Below, piece after piece: positions 35,076 to 46,143 of a stretch of DNA of 64,000 nucleotides. Within the stretch, counting starts at the first letter, position 1. Every line of letters starts with the position of its first letter. Under the pieces are notes generated by a model. That model was not told where the DNA came from and searched no databases. It saw nothing but the letters and a program-made list of their open reading frames with translations. The stretch spans positions 1 through 64,000 of the forward strand of contig JAUFSD010000008.1 of NCBI GenBank assembly GCA_033030425.1. The letters run 5' to 3'. The DNA comes from Verpa conica (lineage: Eukaryota; Ascomycota; Pezizomycetes; Pezizales; Morchellaceae). Made by a program: the position numbers and the translations under genes.

Positions 35076-37288
35076 TTACTTCTTCTTTAACTCTTCTATT
35101 AGAAAGTCAAAGCATTGGGATGTTTCTGCAGTCCACTGAACTGTTAATTTATCTGAGATTATTCTCTCTGCTAGTTTAGTCTTTGCACTCTTCAACGCCT
35201 CTTCATGACCTGGTGTCTGAACGTTTACAGTAATGACCTCGGAATCGTTAGGGGCATTAGCCTTGGGTAACTTGATGATAAGGTCCCCCTTTGCGCCAAC
35301 ACTCGATTTCTTGAAGCACAAAAAAACTGATAGACCCCAGGTAGGTATATTATTATTTATTAGTCTAAGATTCTTGGTTAGGTTATTGCTTATATGTGAA
35401 ATGTTTAGCTGAGCAGTTACTAACCGTGATAGGAACACAGAAGCGTTCTGCCCGAGAGCATTCGTTTTCGCGAATTCGAGAGCCTGGGCTTCGGTAGTCT
35501 CTAACATCTCCTTATGGCCCTTCTGGCCTTTAATCTTGATAATGTCAGTACTAAACGCTCCCAAAAGATGGAATGTGGATGACTTACATAGTGGTTGGTG
35601 CCCCACTTACTCTTAGTTGTATCGTAGTTGAGGTCGTACATCGTCTGCTTGTTTTCAACTTTGTCATCGGGCTTGTTAATGGCATTTGGCGCGCCATCAA
35701 TAACTGAGAAGGATAACTCCTTTCTAGAAGTGACAGCGGGCATTTTGACGGGAGTATTGACTCCAGAGTCCACGGTATAGTACCTATCCTCGGTCTTGCT
35801 CTTTATGCTGATATTCCCATGGCCCTTATGGCACATGAGTCTACCTCCGGTCGTACTGGTACTCTTGCCAAAGACAATTGCAAAGTTGAAACAGTTTCCG
35901 CCGGGTATATTGAATGTCTTTCCTTTGCTGGTAGCGAAATACTTGAAGGTTGTGAATGGGGTGGTTGTCCATGTCTGCTTGAAATCAGCGACGACTGGGC
36001 CGTCTTTGGCATCTATGATATTTTTACTACTTTAGCAGCTAAACTTTGATCAATGGGCCAGCTTGAGTTGTACCTAAGGGTTCTAGAGGTGGAGGACTCG
36101 CCATATTGGAGGATTTGGCTGGGGGAACAAAGTGTGATCGTAAGAACAGATATGAATTAATCAGTTGGGATACTGGCTCTGACCCTGTGTCAACCAAAGG
36201 GCAGTTTAACTTCCTAGTCCCTCCGCGCGGTCAAGGGATATTAAATGTTATCCCCGGAGAAGGGCCACTTTTACAAAAAAGGGGACAAAACGAGCGATAG
36301 GAAATCATTGGGCTAAAGGTAGGGGGCGATACACAACCTCGTATGGACACGTGCGCTTTTTGTATCACAATTCAGCCCTTCGCTATAGATATCACAAAAT
36401 CTGCCGAGAGTTACTCCGGCGCTATTTCCATAAGCATCACTATGCAAAAGTAACATATATATCGATATTGCTTTTGGTTTATGTGGGCTAATGGTAGTAT
36501 TGGGTATATTTTAACGAATGTAATACAGCATCTCATACAGTCGCAGTAGTGTGTATGCATAATTTTGTGGATCCCTACTCATGATTACAAGACGTTTCCG
36601 GAATGGCCTGCTATTACATATCATACAAGAAGTGTGCCAAGTCTGCAACTTTGTATGGTATGCAATAGCAGGTTATTCCGGAAACGTCTTACAATTACGA
36701 GTAGGAAACCTTACATCGGGTTAGTTGCCCATAATAAAAACTGATCGACCTCTCAGCATTGACCACACCTCTGTTCCGCAAACAGTTGTTTTATAGTAAA
36801 CACATGACCCATGATCAATTAAGGTGTCTAACCAACCCTAGTAATTATGAATGCCAAATTTCTCTGGTTACACATAGAGTACCAAGTCTTTTCAAGCGAT
36901 CACTCATAATTTATAGCTACATGCAAAGGCCGGAGGCGAATCTGCACGCAAATTTTGATTTCTACGCATTACATGTTTGTTTCACAAGGTATTTCGTAGA
37001 AGAAAAAAACTACTCAACCAGCCGGCGCTGGGTCCCCCCCTTCGCTTTTGCTTTTCTCATCGAGTTGAACGATAATGTCGTCATAATTCTGGCGGCGTTC
37101 CGTAGTCGTATCTATACATTTGTTTAGAATGGTTTACCCCAACCGAAAATGACAGACGAAGGCAACCTACATGCTTCCAAGGATTTGTCAATTTCAGCTT
37201 TGAGCTGAGAATCTTTGTTGGATCCTTTATCGGCCTGTTTACGAGCGGCCTCGTCTATCAGCTGTTGCATAGACTTTGCGGTAGACAT
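35076..37288 (-). CDS. Five-exon orphan protein, 307 residues
   Basis: I do not recognise this protein. The model uses exons 37171-37288, 36074-36118, 35588-36012, 35425-35534 and 35076-35301 (924 bases, 307 codons plus stop), with phase-compatible GT-AG junctions and a TACTGAC branch site in the third intron. Exon 1 starts MSTAKSMQQLIDEAARKQAD, a Lys/Ala/Gln-rich helix without a signal peptide, so the protein is probably intracellular. The middle (WTTTPFTTFKYFATS, NIPGGNCFNFAIVFG) looks like a beta-rich domain. The C-terminal part (GHKEMLETTEAQALEFAKTN; GHEEALKSAKTKLAERI) contains two similar alpha-beta-alpha segments suggesting an internal duplication. The first intron is about 1.05 kb, long for a fungus, and contains a MITE. 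A TATA-like CTTATAAA lies about 70 bases upstream of the ATG. The assignment of the tiny exon 2 is the least certain part. Confidence 0.65.
36576..36703. mobile_element. Foldback MITE, CGTTTCCGGAA family, inside an intron
   Basis: A 128-base element that is almost one long hairpin. The arms CTATTACATATCATACAA and TTGTATGGTATGCAATAG pair, and the outer arms are AAGACGTTTCCGGAAT and ATTCCGGAAACGTCTT. Both ends are flanked by TA (TACTC...GAGTA). It lies in the long first intron of the orphan gene. Relatives are at 62671-62909, 63305-63769 and, eroded, near 62281. Confidence 0.75.
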
Positions 37289-37357
37289 CTTCAGATGTTG
37301 AAGAGTACGTGGTAGTTAGAGAGCTGGTAGGAGAGGTCCTAGGTCTGATGTCTACTG

Positions 37358-37365
37358 TTTATAAG
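37358..37365 (-). promoter_or_regulatory. TATA-like element of the orphan gene
   Basis: CTTATAAA on the minus strand lies about 70 bases upstream of the ATG at 37288, a usual distance for a fungal core promoter. It supports the chosen start. Confidence 0.4.
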
Positions 37366-40300
37366 GCGAGCGAACTGGGAGTAAGAGTGATATGAGATAT
37401 TCTGTATCAGGCTATTAGACCTAGGAGAGGAAGGGGTAGTGGGTGGAATGGATGAAGGTGGGTGATGAGGCAGTATATATACACTGAGATATCTCGCTTA
37501 GTAAGGTCCCCGTTGTGGCGCTAGCAACAGGTCCACGTAACAACATGACCTCTTTGTATGGTCTGCTAGAAGGCCTATTGGAGACAGGTTGCGGGGCGTC
37601 AGGAACAGGATGCTCGTCTCAACCAGCGTATGTTGTTCACTCTAACGAACGCTAGATAGGACCATATACGATTTGTGAAGGAATTGTAGGACCTTTCCGG
37701 TGGGATAAATGACGCTAGGTAGTACTGGGGAGGGGAGGGGAGAGGAGGCGACTAAAAGACGGTATAGAGTATACCCTCACGCTGCGCACCTTGAACCCCT
37801 CTCCCCTTAGTACCGCCCAACTATAGTCTGATATCTCGGCCTGACCTTTAGAGGTCTACCGATGCGACAGTAGCAGCCCATCCCCAGCTACAGGAACAGA
37901 ATATCTATTATATTTTTTTTTGTTTTCCTCAATTTGTGTTCGTCATGTCGGACCGGTCCCTCCGGAGGAATTAGGAACCACGCCAAAAAAACGCCCCAAA
38001 CCGCCCCAAGACGACAACGAGCCTTACCACTACCCAATAAAACTACAAGTGTATGTATTAATTCTACAGTTCTATGTCATATCATCCTACAAATCCGAAA
38101 ACCACACAAAAATGCCGTACTGTAACTACTTTTACCAGTACACCACTGAAGAGATTCCCATGTAATTCTGTATTATGAAACCTAATTGTATATAAAAAGA
38201 CTACGCAGTATATAATATGAGCTTAAGGGGTTCTTGTGGGATTGATCTCAAATGTACCAAGACCCGAAATTTGTAAAATGGGTCTTGGCATTTGTCGGTC
38301 AGATTCGGACCTAGTGCCTATGTTCGTGGTCCGGTTTTAGATGACGAAATTTTCCCCGGTAGCCTCCTCGATCCACCTTATTTAATCAAAACCTTATTAT
38401 AAGCTAACATAAAAAGATAAAAATCCTCTCCAAACTTTTAATAATTTTTTCATCTGTGTGCTCATTTTTTAGTGGCTTTTTTTAAAGCTTATAATTATGG
38501 AATGGTGCTTTGAACCCCGGCCCCTCTAGGTGGTGAAGAAATTAGTCTCGGCGGCAGAATTAGCATTTTTAGGCACAGTTCAGTAATTCTTTTGAAATGA
38601 GTACATGAGATAAGGTCTTGCACAAAATTCCAGAAGGTATTTTGTAATATGAAATATCTAAATACACCTTGAATATCGGATTTTTGCCCTCAATAGTTAC
38701 CCTTCAGTAGATTTTCAAAGTTACTTCCAAGAATGGCCTTGTTACGGTGTCCGATCCCGAACAAGAGACTCTTTAACGTTAGGCAGCCAATAGGTGTCAT
38801 TGCACGAATACACTAACTCGATGCAATAAGTAAAACTTTAGTTAGGAATGCACGTTTGAGATTAGGGCACTTTATGGGCGAGAGATGGAGGGATGCGGTG
38901 CTCTTTTGTTTAGAGGGGGGCGTCAAGGGTGGAAGAGGATTATGAGCAACAGACGAAGCTGACTACGGCTTTTAAGAAGAATAAACTTGATATTTGTGAA
39001 GGAGGAAAAAACCTACTTTGATATAGCCTGGATATACCGTAAAATCTGGCGAGACCGAGAATTGCGCTAGGGGGTTGAAATAAGAAGTGGCAAAGCACTT
39101 AACTCGTAAAGGAGGCTACTATCCTAAGTAAGCAAAGAAAAGCGAAGGAGGTATCTCTCTTGGTATAGTAAGTGGCGAATACAGCTGCTGCTAAACTCTT
39201 CTTAGGAAGATTCTCCAGCCACACTTTGTTTAGATGTCTTAGTGCGATTCTCAGTCTCGCCAGATTTTGCGGTAATGTCAGGAATGGCAAGACTAGTAAT
39301 GATAGCAATAAAAGATATAACCCATTAATTCGTCTCATATTCACGTATATCCACAGTATGGTCGGTTCTAATGTGGCTTGTTTATTATATACATAAAATA
39401 ACGGCACCTCTGAGCCATTGAATTCGCGAGCTAGTCCCTGGGATACAGTTGGTAGCTTGGCGTCGATTATTGATAACGTATACTCTAAAGCGACCTAGGT
39501 AACTATAGTTCGATACCCCAATGATAGTTAGTTTTTTTGTATTTAGACGGGGCGGTGTGGGTGAGAGAAAATGCATCCCAGCTGTAGTTGTGGAGATGAT
39601 CTCGTCCCATTACAGTCTGTATACTCTAGTGTCTAGTGTCTTTTTGCCGAGTGATCGGACTTCTAGCTCCACAACGGGGGTAGCGTAACCGATATATATG
39701 GGGGGGAGAATCCTTTACTAGCTATATATGGCAGGAAGTTGATGGACTAGTGGGGCGGTAGTGTTGGAGGTGGTGTAGTGCCGAGAGTCGGAGAGCGGCG
39801 GGGGGTGGGGGGTAGTGGGGTAGAGGGGTAGAGGGGGGGGGTAGGGGGTGTAGTACGCGGGAGTGCGGTGTAGTACCGGGAGTATTGAACGTGGTATTAT
39901 ACTGGCGCAATGGGATCTCTGGGAGAGCAGGCGGGGGAAAGAGTAGGCGTACGGGAGACTGGGAGTATCGGGAGTATCGAGAGTGGTATGTCTCATCCCA
40001 TCTGCTGACGTAACCCAATAACATAACAACAATAAGATGTGGCATAGTCATCTAACCCCTATAGGGGGTTTCTTCTCCCGAAACAGCAGTAAGATTGTGC
40101 TGTGTGGCAAAAAATCCAAGTGCCTGCCTTTAAAACTAATCGATTTACACTTCAAGGCCACACTTTATTTCAACCTCTTACCGCAAAATCGTTCCTCGCT
40201 AGTTAATACGGTAGGTCGGGAGTTCGCTCTAGATTTCTCTGCGCCACCAAGAGCTGATATATTGTGAGACATTGGGCAAGATACCGTATTGACTCGGTAA

Positions 40301-40900
40301 ATTAGCTATGCGGGCGATGCCGCTAGATCCTATTAAATGTAAACCTGCTATCTGATCGAAAGCGTTATTCTCATGAGCTAGCTTTAATAAGTTTAAAGGG
40401 AGCTCAAACGAGTTTAGAGAACACTATTAAGCATAAGTGGCGCTGACGCTCGCATAGCCAATTGACCGAGCCAATACGGTATTCAACCTGACCTATATGT
40501 CGAGACATCTACCTTAGCCAAATCTTGGCCCAGTGTTGCATTGGATGCGACACAAAGCTACGAGATCTCGTGAACCGTATACAAAGATCCCTGAACTTTG
40601 TGCTACTTGAGACGTAAGAAGTTTAATAATTCCCAGTATTATTTACCTTAAACAGAAAGATGACCGAGTCTATTCCTATGTGTGTGACTTTCCTAGAACA
40701 TAGGATCAACATATTGCCTGAAAAATCCCTTTCTTGAGAAACCCTCAAGATTAAGCTAACGATAATTTCTTTCATCTCCGAAGCCGAGACTTTTCTCGTA
40801 TTTCTTCCTACGCAGTATCTCGTATTTAGGCCCCGGCAGCTGAGCGATACGAGTCACGTCAGTGAGATCATCGTGGGAGAAGGCTTCCATTAGTCGTAAG
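37366..40900. other. Long gene-free stretch with MITE, G-rich tract and dispersed repeat
   Basis: No supported gene. It contains the small MITE at 37936-38018, a dispersed repeat copy at about 39030-39115 (inverse of 11610-11700, with a weaker relative near 40150-40180) and a G-rich tract at 39775-39860 with many runs of four or more G that could form quadruplexes. Short frames, including a Leu-rich minus-strand frame at 39099-39407, have no recognisable domain. Confidence 0.45.
37936..38018. mobile_element. MITE, GTGTTCGTC family, copy B (internally deleted)
   Basis: It starts GTGTTCGTC and ends CCGCCCCAAGACGAC. Read on the minus strand, its arm GGCGTGGTTCC...GACGAACAC matches the right arm of the copy at 16991-17226, and its other arm matches that copy's left end (GACTTGGGGCGG-like). 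It is a shortened member of the same family in opposite orientation. Flanking duplications are not clear. Confidence 0.55.
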
Positions 40901-40921
40901 TAAATAAAAACCCATCCTACG

Positions 40922-40932
40922 AATATAAAAAC
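40922..40932 (+). promoter_or_regulatory. TATA-like element upstream of the small secreted protein gene
   Basis: AATATAAAAAC lies about 100 bases before the ATG at 41031. A related AAATAAAAACCCA sits 20 bases earlier, giving a duplicated core-promoter-like motif followed by a CT/CA-rich leader typical of fungal promoters. Confidence 0.5.
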
Positions 40933-41030
40933 CCACCCCAATCTCCAGATATCAGTCGATCTCACATCCTCAGCTCACTACCGAACATCCCACTCAATTC
41001 ATACAAGTTCACCCACTCACATAATCTACG

Positions 41031-41348
41031 ATGAAATTGCTCTCTACCGCCCTTGCCTCCGGCCTAATAATGCTCTCCACCGCCAATGCCTGGAGCCTCA
41101 AGACCTATAAAAGTGCAAACTATGTCGGCGAGAACCCCACCTTGACGGGATCAATCCCTGGCGATAACTGCCATCCAGTCCCATATGCCCACAAGTCGTT
41201 CAAGTGGGACCGTGGTGCTTGGCCTTGCTTTTTTAATGCGTATAGCACCTCCAACTGCGCATCGAGCTCACATATTGGGTACTCGTCTACGGACTGGAAC
41301 AATCCATCGGCTAGTGGTAATATGAAGGGATTCAAGTTTATCTGCTAG
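41031..41348 (+). CDS. Small secreted cysteine-containing protein
   Basis: A 105-residue single-exon protein starting with a clear signal peptide (MKLLSTALASGLIMLSTANA, likely cleaved before WSLKTY). The mature part of about 85 residues is rich in Ser, Tyr, Trp and Asn and has four cysteines (DNCHP, AWPCFF, SNCAS and the terminal FIC), enough for two disulfide bonds. Size, secretion signal and Cys content are those of fungal small secreted proteins, a group that includes effectors and wall-associated proteins. I do not recognise the family. The TATA-like element about 100 bases upstream and the CA-rich leader support transcription from this start. Confidence 0.8.
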   Translation: MKLLSTALASGLIMLSTANAWSLKTYKSANYVGENPTLTGSIPGDNCHPVPYAHKSFKWDRGAWPCFFNAYSTSNCASSSHIGYSSTDWNNPSASGNMKGFKFIC

Positions 41349-42629
41349 TAAGTGGCTACCTTTTATAACGAGTGACTTCTGCTAACTATGAATGAAGGAG
41401 GAGATATCGAGCAATCGACTATGAAGGAAGTTTGTTAGAGGGTGGAGCATACCAGGTGGTTCTACTTGTAAACCCAGGAATATCTTTTTAAAGCTAGATC
41501 TGGAGATGTTTATAACTTAAATCTTGGTTGCTCTTGAATTAGTTAAATAGCTCAACAAATACTATATTCACTAAAACTTGAGAACTACGAAGATATAGGG
41601 GCATAAACCCATTGAGTCATGACATGCTTGACATATATAATGAGATTTTTTTTGAAAGGCCTGAGCTTAATCGTGATGCTAAAGACAGCTCCTCACTACC
41701 TTAATTATCATTGCGTACGGCACTGATATCTAGACAGCAGCAATTGAGCGAAGTACTTGGTTTGAAAGTCATCAATTAGACGAATTAAGGCTATTATATT
41801 ATCTATCTAGCAGTTTCTATATATCTTCTACCTGGTCTGTTGCGGCTCTACCTATATTCTTTCACCGTCCAGAGAGGTAGGCAAGTGTTGCAATTAGCAT
41901 ATTACGCCGGTGATATGATAGCTATTCTATTAATTAAAAGAAATACACCTAATAATGTTGCACAATTACAAGGTATGACACATCACTGTAGTAATACGGC
42001 TAGGATCGAGATTATTTCTACAAAAGAAATTAGAAAAACCCAAAGGCAAGGCTGGCTTGGTTGATTAGCTGAGGCTTCTCTGAATATACTTTCTATGACA
42101 ATAAACGGGATACTATGACACATAAGATATGAAGCGGGGGGCTTTTACATTTACCGCTACTTCAAAGCAGTGCTATGGTCGTGTATCTGTTCAACAGGAA
42201 TATTCTGGTGCATAAAATGTCATATGCACACGATGTCGAATTGGTTGTCTGACTAACAGAGGAAACACCTCTTATCTACAGCTCCACTAGCCTCATCCAC
42301 TAGCGCGCTCCGCAGTGCCAAGACAATCTCCTCATATTTGGTTGAGCGCAAGGAACTATTTATGTGTAAGAGTTAATGGACTGCCATAAATAAGTGGTCT
42401 CTATAGGTATAAAATCAAGCATGTAGTTTTAAACTATGACCTAAGCAATTAATTTCATACCAGGTGCGAATATATGAGACTTATAATAAGACTATTTTAA
42501 AGCCCTTTCCCATAAAACTCTCTGTAAACTCGGAACCGTTGCTATTGTATGAAACTCATCGCATGTACTTATAAGGGATACAAGTATATTTAGTTGACGG
42601 CATACAGAGCTTTGATCACCACATTGTCA
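41349..42629. other. Intergenic, no feature seen
   Basis: AT-rich sequence between the small secreted protein gene and the 3' end of the kinase gene. A short plus frame at 41840-42064 lacks recognisable features. GCATGTACTTATAAGG near 42552 resembles the motif near 20430 and 63254. CCCTAGCCCTAGA near 42672 lies inside the last kinase exon. Confidence 0.45.
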
Positions 42630-43587
42630 TTACTCTAAACTTGTATTTTTTGACCGAGAATCCACTGGAACCCTAGCCCTAGAGGACAACTTTTGGGCAG
42701 CAAGATGACGGTCAATGAAGTCCTGTGTTATTATCAGTCTCAGAGTCTATCATAAAAGGGATAAATCCCTCACCTCAACCACACGCTTTATTTCGGTGTA
42801 TCCGGTCTCTAATGGACCTTCACAGTCGATCTTCTAAAATTAGTAGAAGCACATTAAATATATCGGCATAGCCGTGGTGAAATCCATGGTGATAGTTACC
42901 GTCACTACTTGATTGATATCCTTCTTACGGAGGTAATCCAACACGGGCACGGTATCGGACTTATAGCCATTCCACCTCTTCCAAAACGCATCCTCATTAT
43001 CATCGATGCGCTGCGATGTCTTCCCCCTATCAAGAACCCGCTCCAGCATAACTTCAGGTGAACAATCGAAGAGTAATGTAACACCGCTATCACATATCTG
43101 CTCCCGGTTAGTTACACTCTTCAGCGCTGAAGTATAGGTTCCTATAGACCTCGCTTTCAAATAGCAATGCTTTCTCCATGCTCCTCGGAAACCCGTCAAT
43201 AATAAATATATTATGTCCCTTCTTCATCCCTTCTATCATTGTACGCTTTATCAACGTCAGCGCAATCTCTGCCGGTACAATCGTACATTGTCGCATATGT
43301 TGTTTGATCAGGCTACCGAAAGCAGCCCCTGGCCTGTTGCTTTCCTCCCGTAGAAGGTCACCGACTGAGAAGTGGGCGAAGCCGAAGTCTTCAACCAGTC
43401 TTTGGCACTGAAAACCTTTTCCAACACCGGGACCCCCTTTTTTGGTTTAGTATTCGTATGCTAGTTTATGAATAGAAGGAGAGATACCAAGGACATAGAT
43501 CACTAGGACTTTACCATCCCGGAATGGTGAATCTTGAGTTACGGCAATGTTATTTTTTGAGTCTTGGGCAGCTTGAGTTTCTGACAT
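42630..43587 (-). CDS. UMP/CMP kinase-type nucleoside monophosphate kinase (Ura6-like)
   Basis: Enzymes of this family transfer phosphate from ATP to UMP or CMP in pyrimidine nucleotide synthesis. Exons 43488-43587, 43150-43436, 42909-43097, 42774-42833 and 42630-42722 join in frame (242 residues; yeast Ura6 has about 204). Introns are 51-75 bases with GT-AG ends. Visible motifs are the P-loop GGPGVGKGFQC (split by intron 1), the NMP-binding GDLLREE, IVPAEIALTLIK, the LID-side DGFPRSMEKA, LLFDCSPEVMLERVLDRGKT, RIDDNEDAFWKR and the C-terminal KIDCEGPLETGYTEIKRVVE. The P-loop differs from the usual GGPGSGKGTQC (Ser to Val, Thr to Phe), and the protein has short N- and C-terminal extensions. It could be a diverged paralogue with altered activity. 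Family assignment is firm; exact substrate is inferred. Confidence 0.85.
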
Positions 43588-45370
43588 GGTTACTTTGTAG
43601 GGAGTTGTCTGTAATCTGGTAAGTAAAAAGAGACCCTCTACTCAGTTAATGGATGTAATGAAAATAGAAACCTTCTACTCTACCCATACTAGACAAGTTG
43701 AGGAGGCGGGGGGAACAAGGTTATAGCAAATACATACATCAGTCCCATCATTGGATCTCGTAATTAGACAGCCCACAGAACCTAAACTCAGACATTCAGC
43801 TCCCATGTGTCTAAGGCTGTAAACCGAGAATAGCTGAAGGATCGGCGCTGATTTTTGCAGCTCTACAACACTACTCTGGACAATCGCGCATAGGAGTCAG
43901 CCGCTCGGGAGGCAATTAATTGGTGGTTGGTTGCTGATATGTACTCGGGGCTGGGGTAAATCTGACGATAGGTGGCTGATTTTAGGTGGGGAATCCAGGC
44001 ACCAGCCGTATTCTTTGCACCGACTGTAAGGCTTCGGTCACGAAGACTCAGCAAAGCGCTGTCTGTCACTAGGAAACTGATTTTTATTTAAGAAAGAAGA
44101 TGATCGAATAATCAACATCGGGGGGGTTAAGTGCCCCCACCCTGACTAAGCACCCACAATTGCGCCTCATGACAGCAACCCCCGTAGTACAGCGTACGAC
44201 AAAAAATATCGAGAAGCCAAGATCTGCTACTAGGATATTGTGGCTAATCTAGTATCTTCGCTAAGGGTCGAAATGGGACTAAATCTCATTTCCCATTTTT
44301 CTCGCAGGCGGTGCATAATGCTTTTGAGCAGAGAACCCTAACCCACAGTACAGGTATCTTTGGCAGTGCTGCCTACCGTGGGCACTCAACAAACTCATCC
44401 CCTCCGTCTTGTAGCTTATTAACTCCGGTTCAGAGAGAGTAAGGCCCAGCTTCAAGGCTAAGGTTAATAAATCAATAATGTTGAGGGCCTACTGTCACGG
44501 GGATAGATCACGTGCTCTCTTGGCATTGGTCTTGGCACCAGTGCCATAAAAGAAACCACTCGAATATAACTAGTTCACTATCTTTAATCTAATCGTTACA
44601 TGTAATCTCACGCGTCACTTGTCGTTGAACATGCCTTGGCTTACACCTACCTTGAGTCAGCAATATGCAGCAAACTCACCATTGTGGGGGCACTCTTTCT
44701 TGTCTTGGAAGGCTGTTGTTCTATTTTACATGCCCGGAGGCTTTATATCTGGCGGGCTAGTCCCGCCAAGATGTTTATCTTATCCCCATCCTGTAGCGTG
44801 TTAATTCCGGACTAAATTGGGTCTCCTGTGGTGTGGTAGAGAGAGGGGAACTAAGGACAATGTATAATAAATATATCAAGTATCTACGGTATTCTACCAA
44901 CAGAAAATGCTTAATAGTTCAAGACCACTCTCCCCCTGGCTTAATTGCTACTCAAGTTCACGCTACACCTTTTCCCTTCTTTTTTAGCCCCCCCCAAGGG
45001 TGGGTAGAAATTTTCACTAGATTAAGGATTATAGTTATAGCGATTTTCTCACCGAATCTTTTACACAATTGTGATTATACATTCGCAGTACCCCGTTAAT
45101 TTTTCCCATTGACCACTTAATAAGATCATTACCCCCTATATATAGTTAATATCACGAGTAATTATCAACTTAAGATTATCACTAATAAAAGAATAAATAC
45201 ACGGAGAAATTGAGGCCACTTAAGCAGAAAATACAGTTTCATCAATTGCTAGTGATTAATATCTTCTTTTGGTTTGCAACCTTTCCCGCTTAGTACAATT
45301 TCTAAAGCTGTCTATTCAGGGCCCTTTCATTCAGAAATAAGAGTTCTATAAGTATATATACCCTCCGCAT
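43588..45370. other. Intergenic stretch upstream of the Copia element
   Basis: No supported gene. AACCCTAACCC at about 44335 is telobox-like. TCTTGTAGCTTATTAACTCC near 44408 and TCCTGTAGCGTGTTAATTCC near 44788 are a diverged direct repeat. Short frames have no domains. Confidence 0.45.
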
Positions 45371-45375
45371 ATTCC

Positions 45376-45988
45376 TGTTATTTTTTCGAGATTCTCAGTC
45401 TGTCTTTCCTTGTTTGTATAACATTTTATCTCCATTTGCTACATTTCATTACGATGACAGTTCTGATTGTTTTCTTGATACATTTTTACATTTATTACAT
45501 TTTTACATAACTACTAATGTTTATCGAAAGGTCGCATACCTTATTACTTACATGTATTGCGCCATTTGTTATGAGTCATATTTTGATGCGCTTATTTGTG
45601 TTTACTCAACACACCATTTTGCTTACAAGCATTGTATTACTCATTTTTGGTTACCTTTACTTTGTTACGGTTTTCAGGGTCAAACGGCGTTCCCACCTCG
45701 GTTTTACATAGTTATCTTGGTTGGAGGATAAAAGGACTTTTCTGTATAAATAGCGGGCCGTTCTCCCTCTTTCTGGGACTGTAATTCTCTAGACATAGAC
45801 ACCAATCTACTACGCTATCTTGTTTGGTATTACATGCTCAGAATCCTCGCTTGCCTGTTCTTTATAGTAATAGTCTACTCTGTTGCTACCACCCATTCAC
45901 TGGCTTTACGCTTCTTTCTGTGCATCGTACCTGTAGAGTTATACCATTAGGACTTGCGTCCTAAGCTGTTACTCCGCTATTCTTCACA
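45376..45988 (+). repeat. 5' LTR of the Copia element
   Basis: It starts TGTTATTTTTTCGAG and ends CTATTCTTCACA. It contains TATAAATA at 45745-45752, followed by a GC-rich patch, as expected for the start of R. Short open frames in the LTR are not genes. Confidence 0.95.
45745..45752 (+). promoter_or_regulatory. TATA box in the Copia 5' LTR
   Basis: TATAAATA sits about 240 bases before the LTR end, followed by GCGGGCCGTTCTCCC. It is repeated in the 3' LTR at the equivalent site (about 50948-50955). Confidence 0.6.
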
Positions 45989-46003
45989 GGTTATGAGCCC
46001 GGC
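45989..46003 (+). other. Primer-binding site matching the anticodon arm of initiator tRNA-Met
   Basis: GGTTATGAGCCCGGC directly follows the LTR. Its complement (GCCGGGCTCATAACC) contains GGGCTCATAACC, the 3' part of the anticodon stem-loop of initiator tRNA-Met. Drosophila copia is known to prime from an internal half-molecule of this tRNA. The usual TGG match to a tRNA CCA end is absent, which supports the half-tRNA mode. Confidence 0.7.
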
Positions 46004-46143
46004 TGCACACAACAGCTAACTCTAATCTCACAACAACACTGGCGTCTTCTGCTGTTACCTCTCCTGCTCGCTCAACCTCTCCAACCCTATCCGAACTAGA
46101 CCTCCTCACATACCCTGAGTTATCACTCAACCATCCCATCGAA

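Noticed and set aside
45414..45784. Open frames inside the Copia LTRs
   Set aside because: Identical in both LTRs, hydrophobic composition from T-rich DNA, no known LTR-encoded protein.
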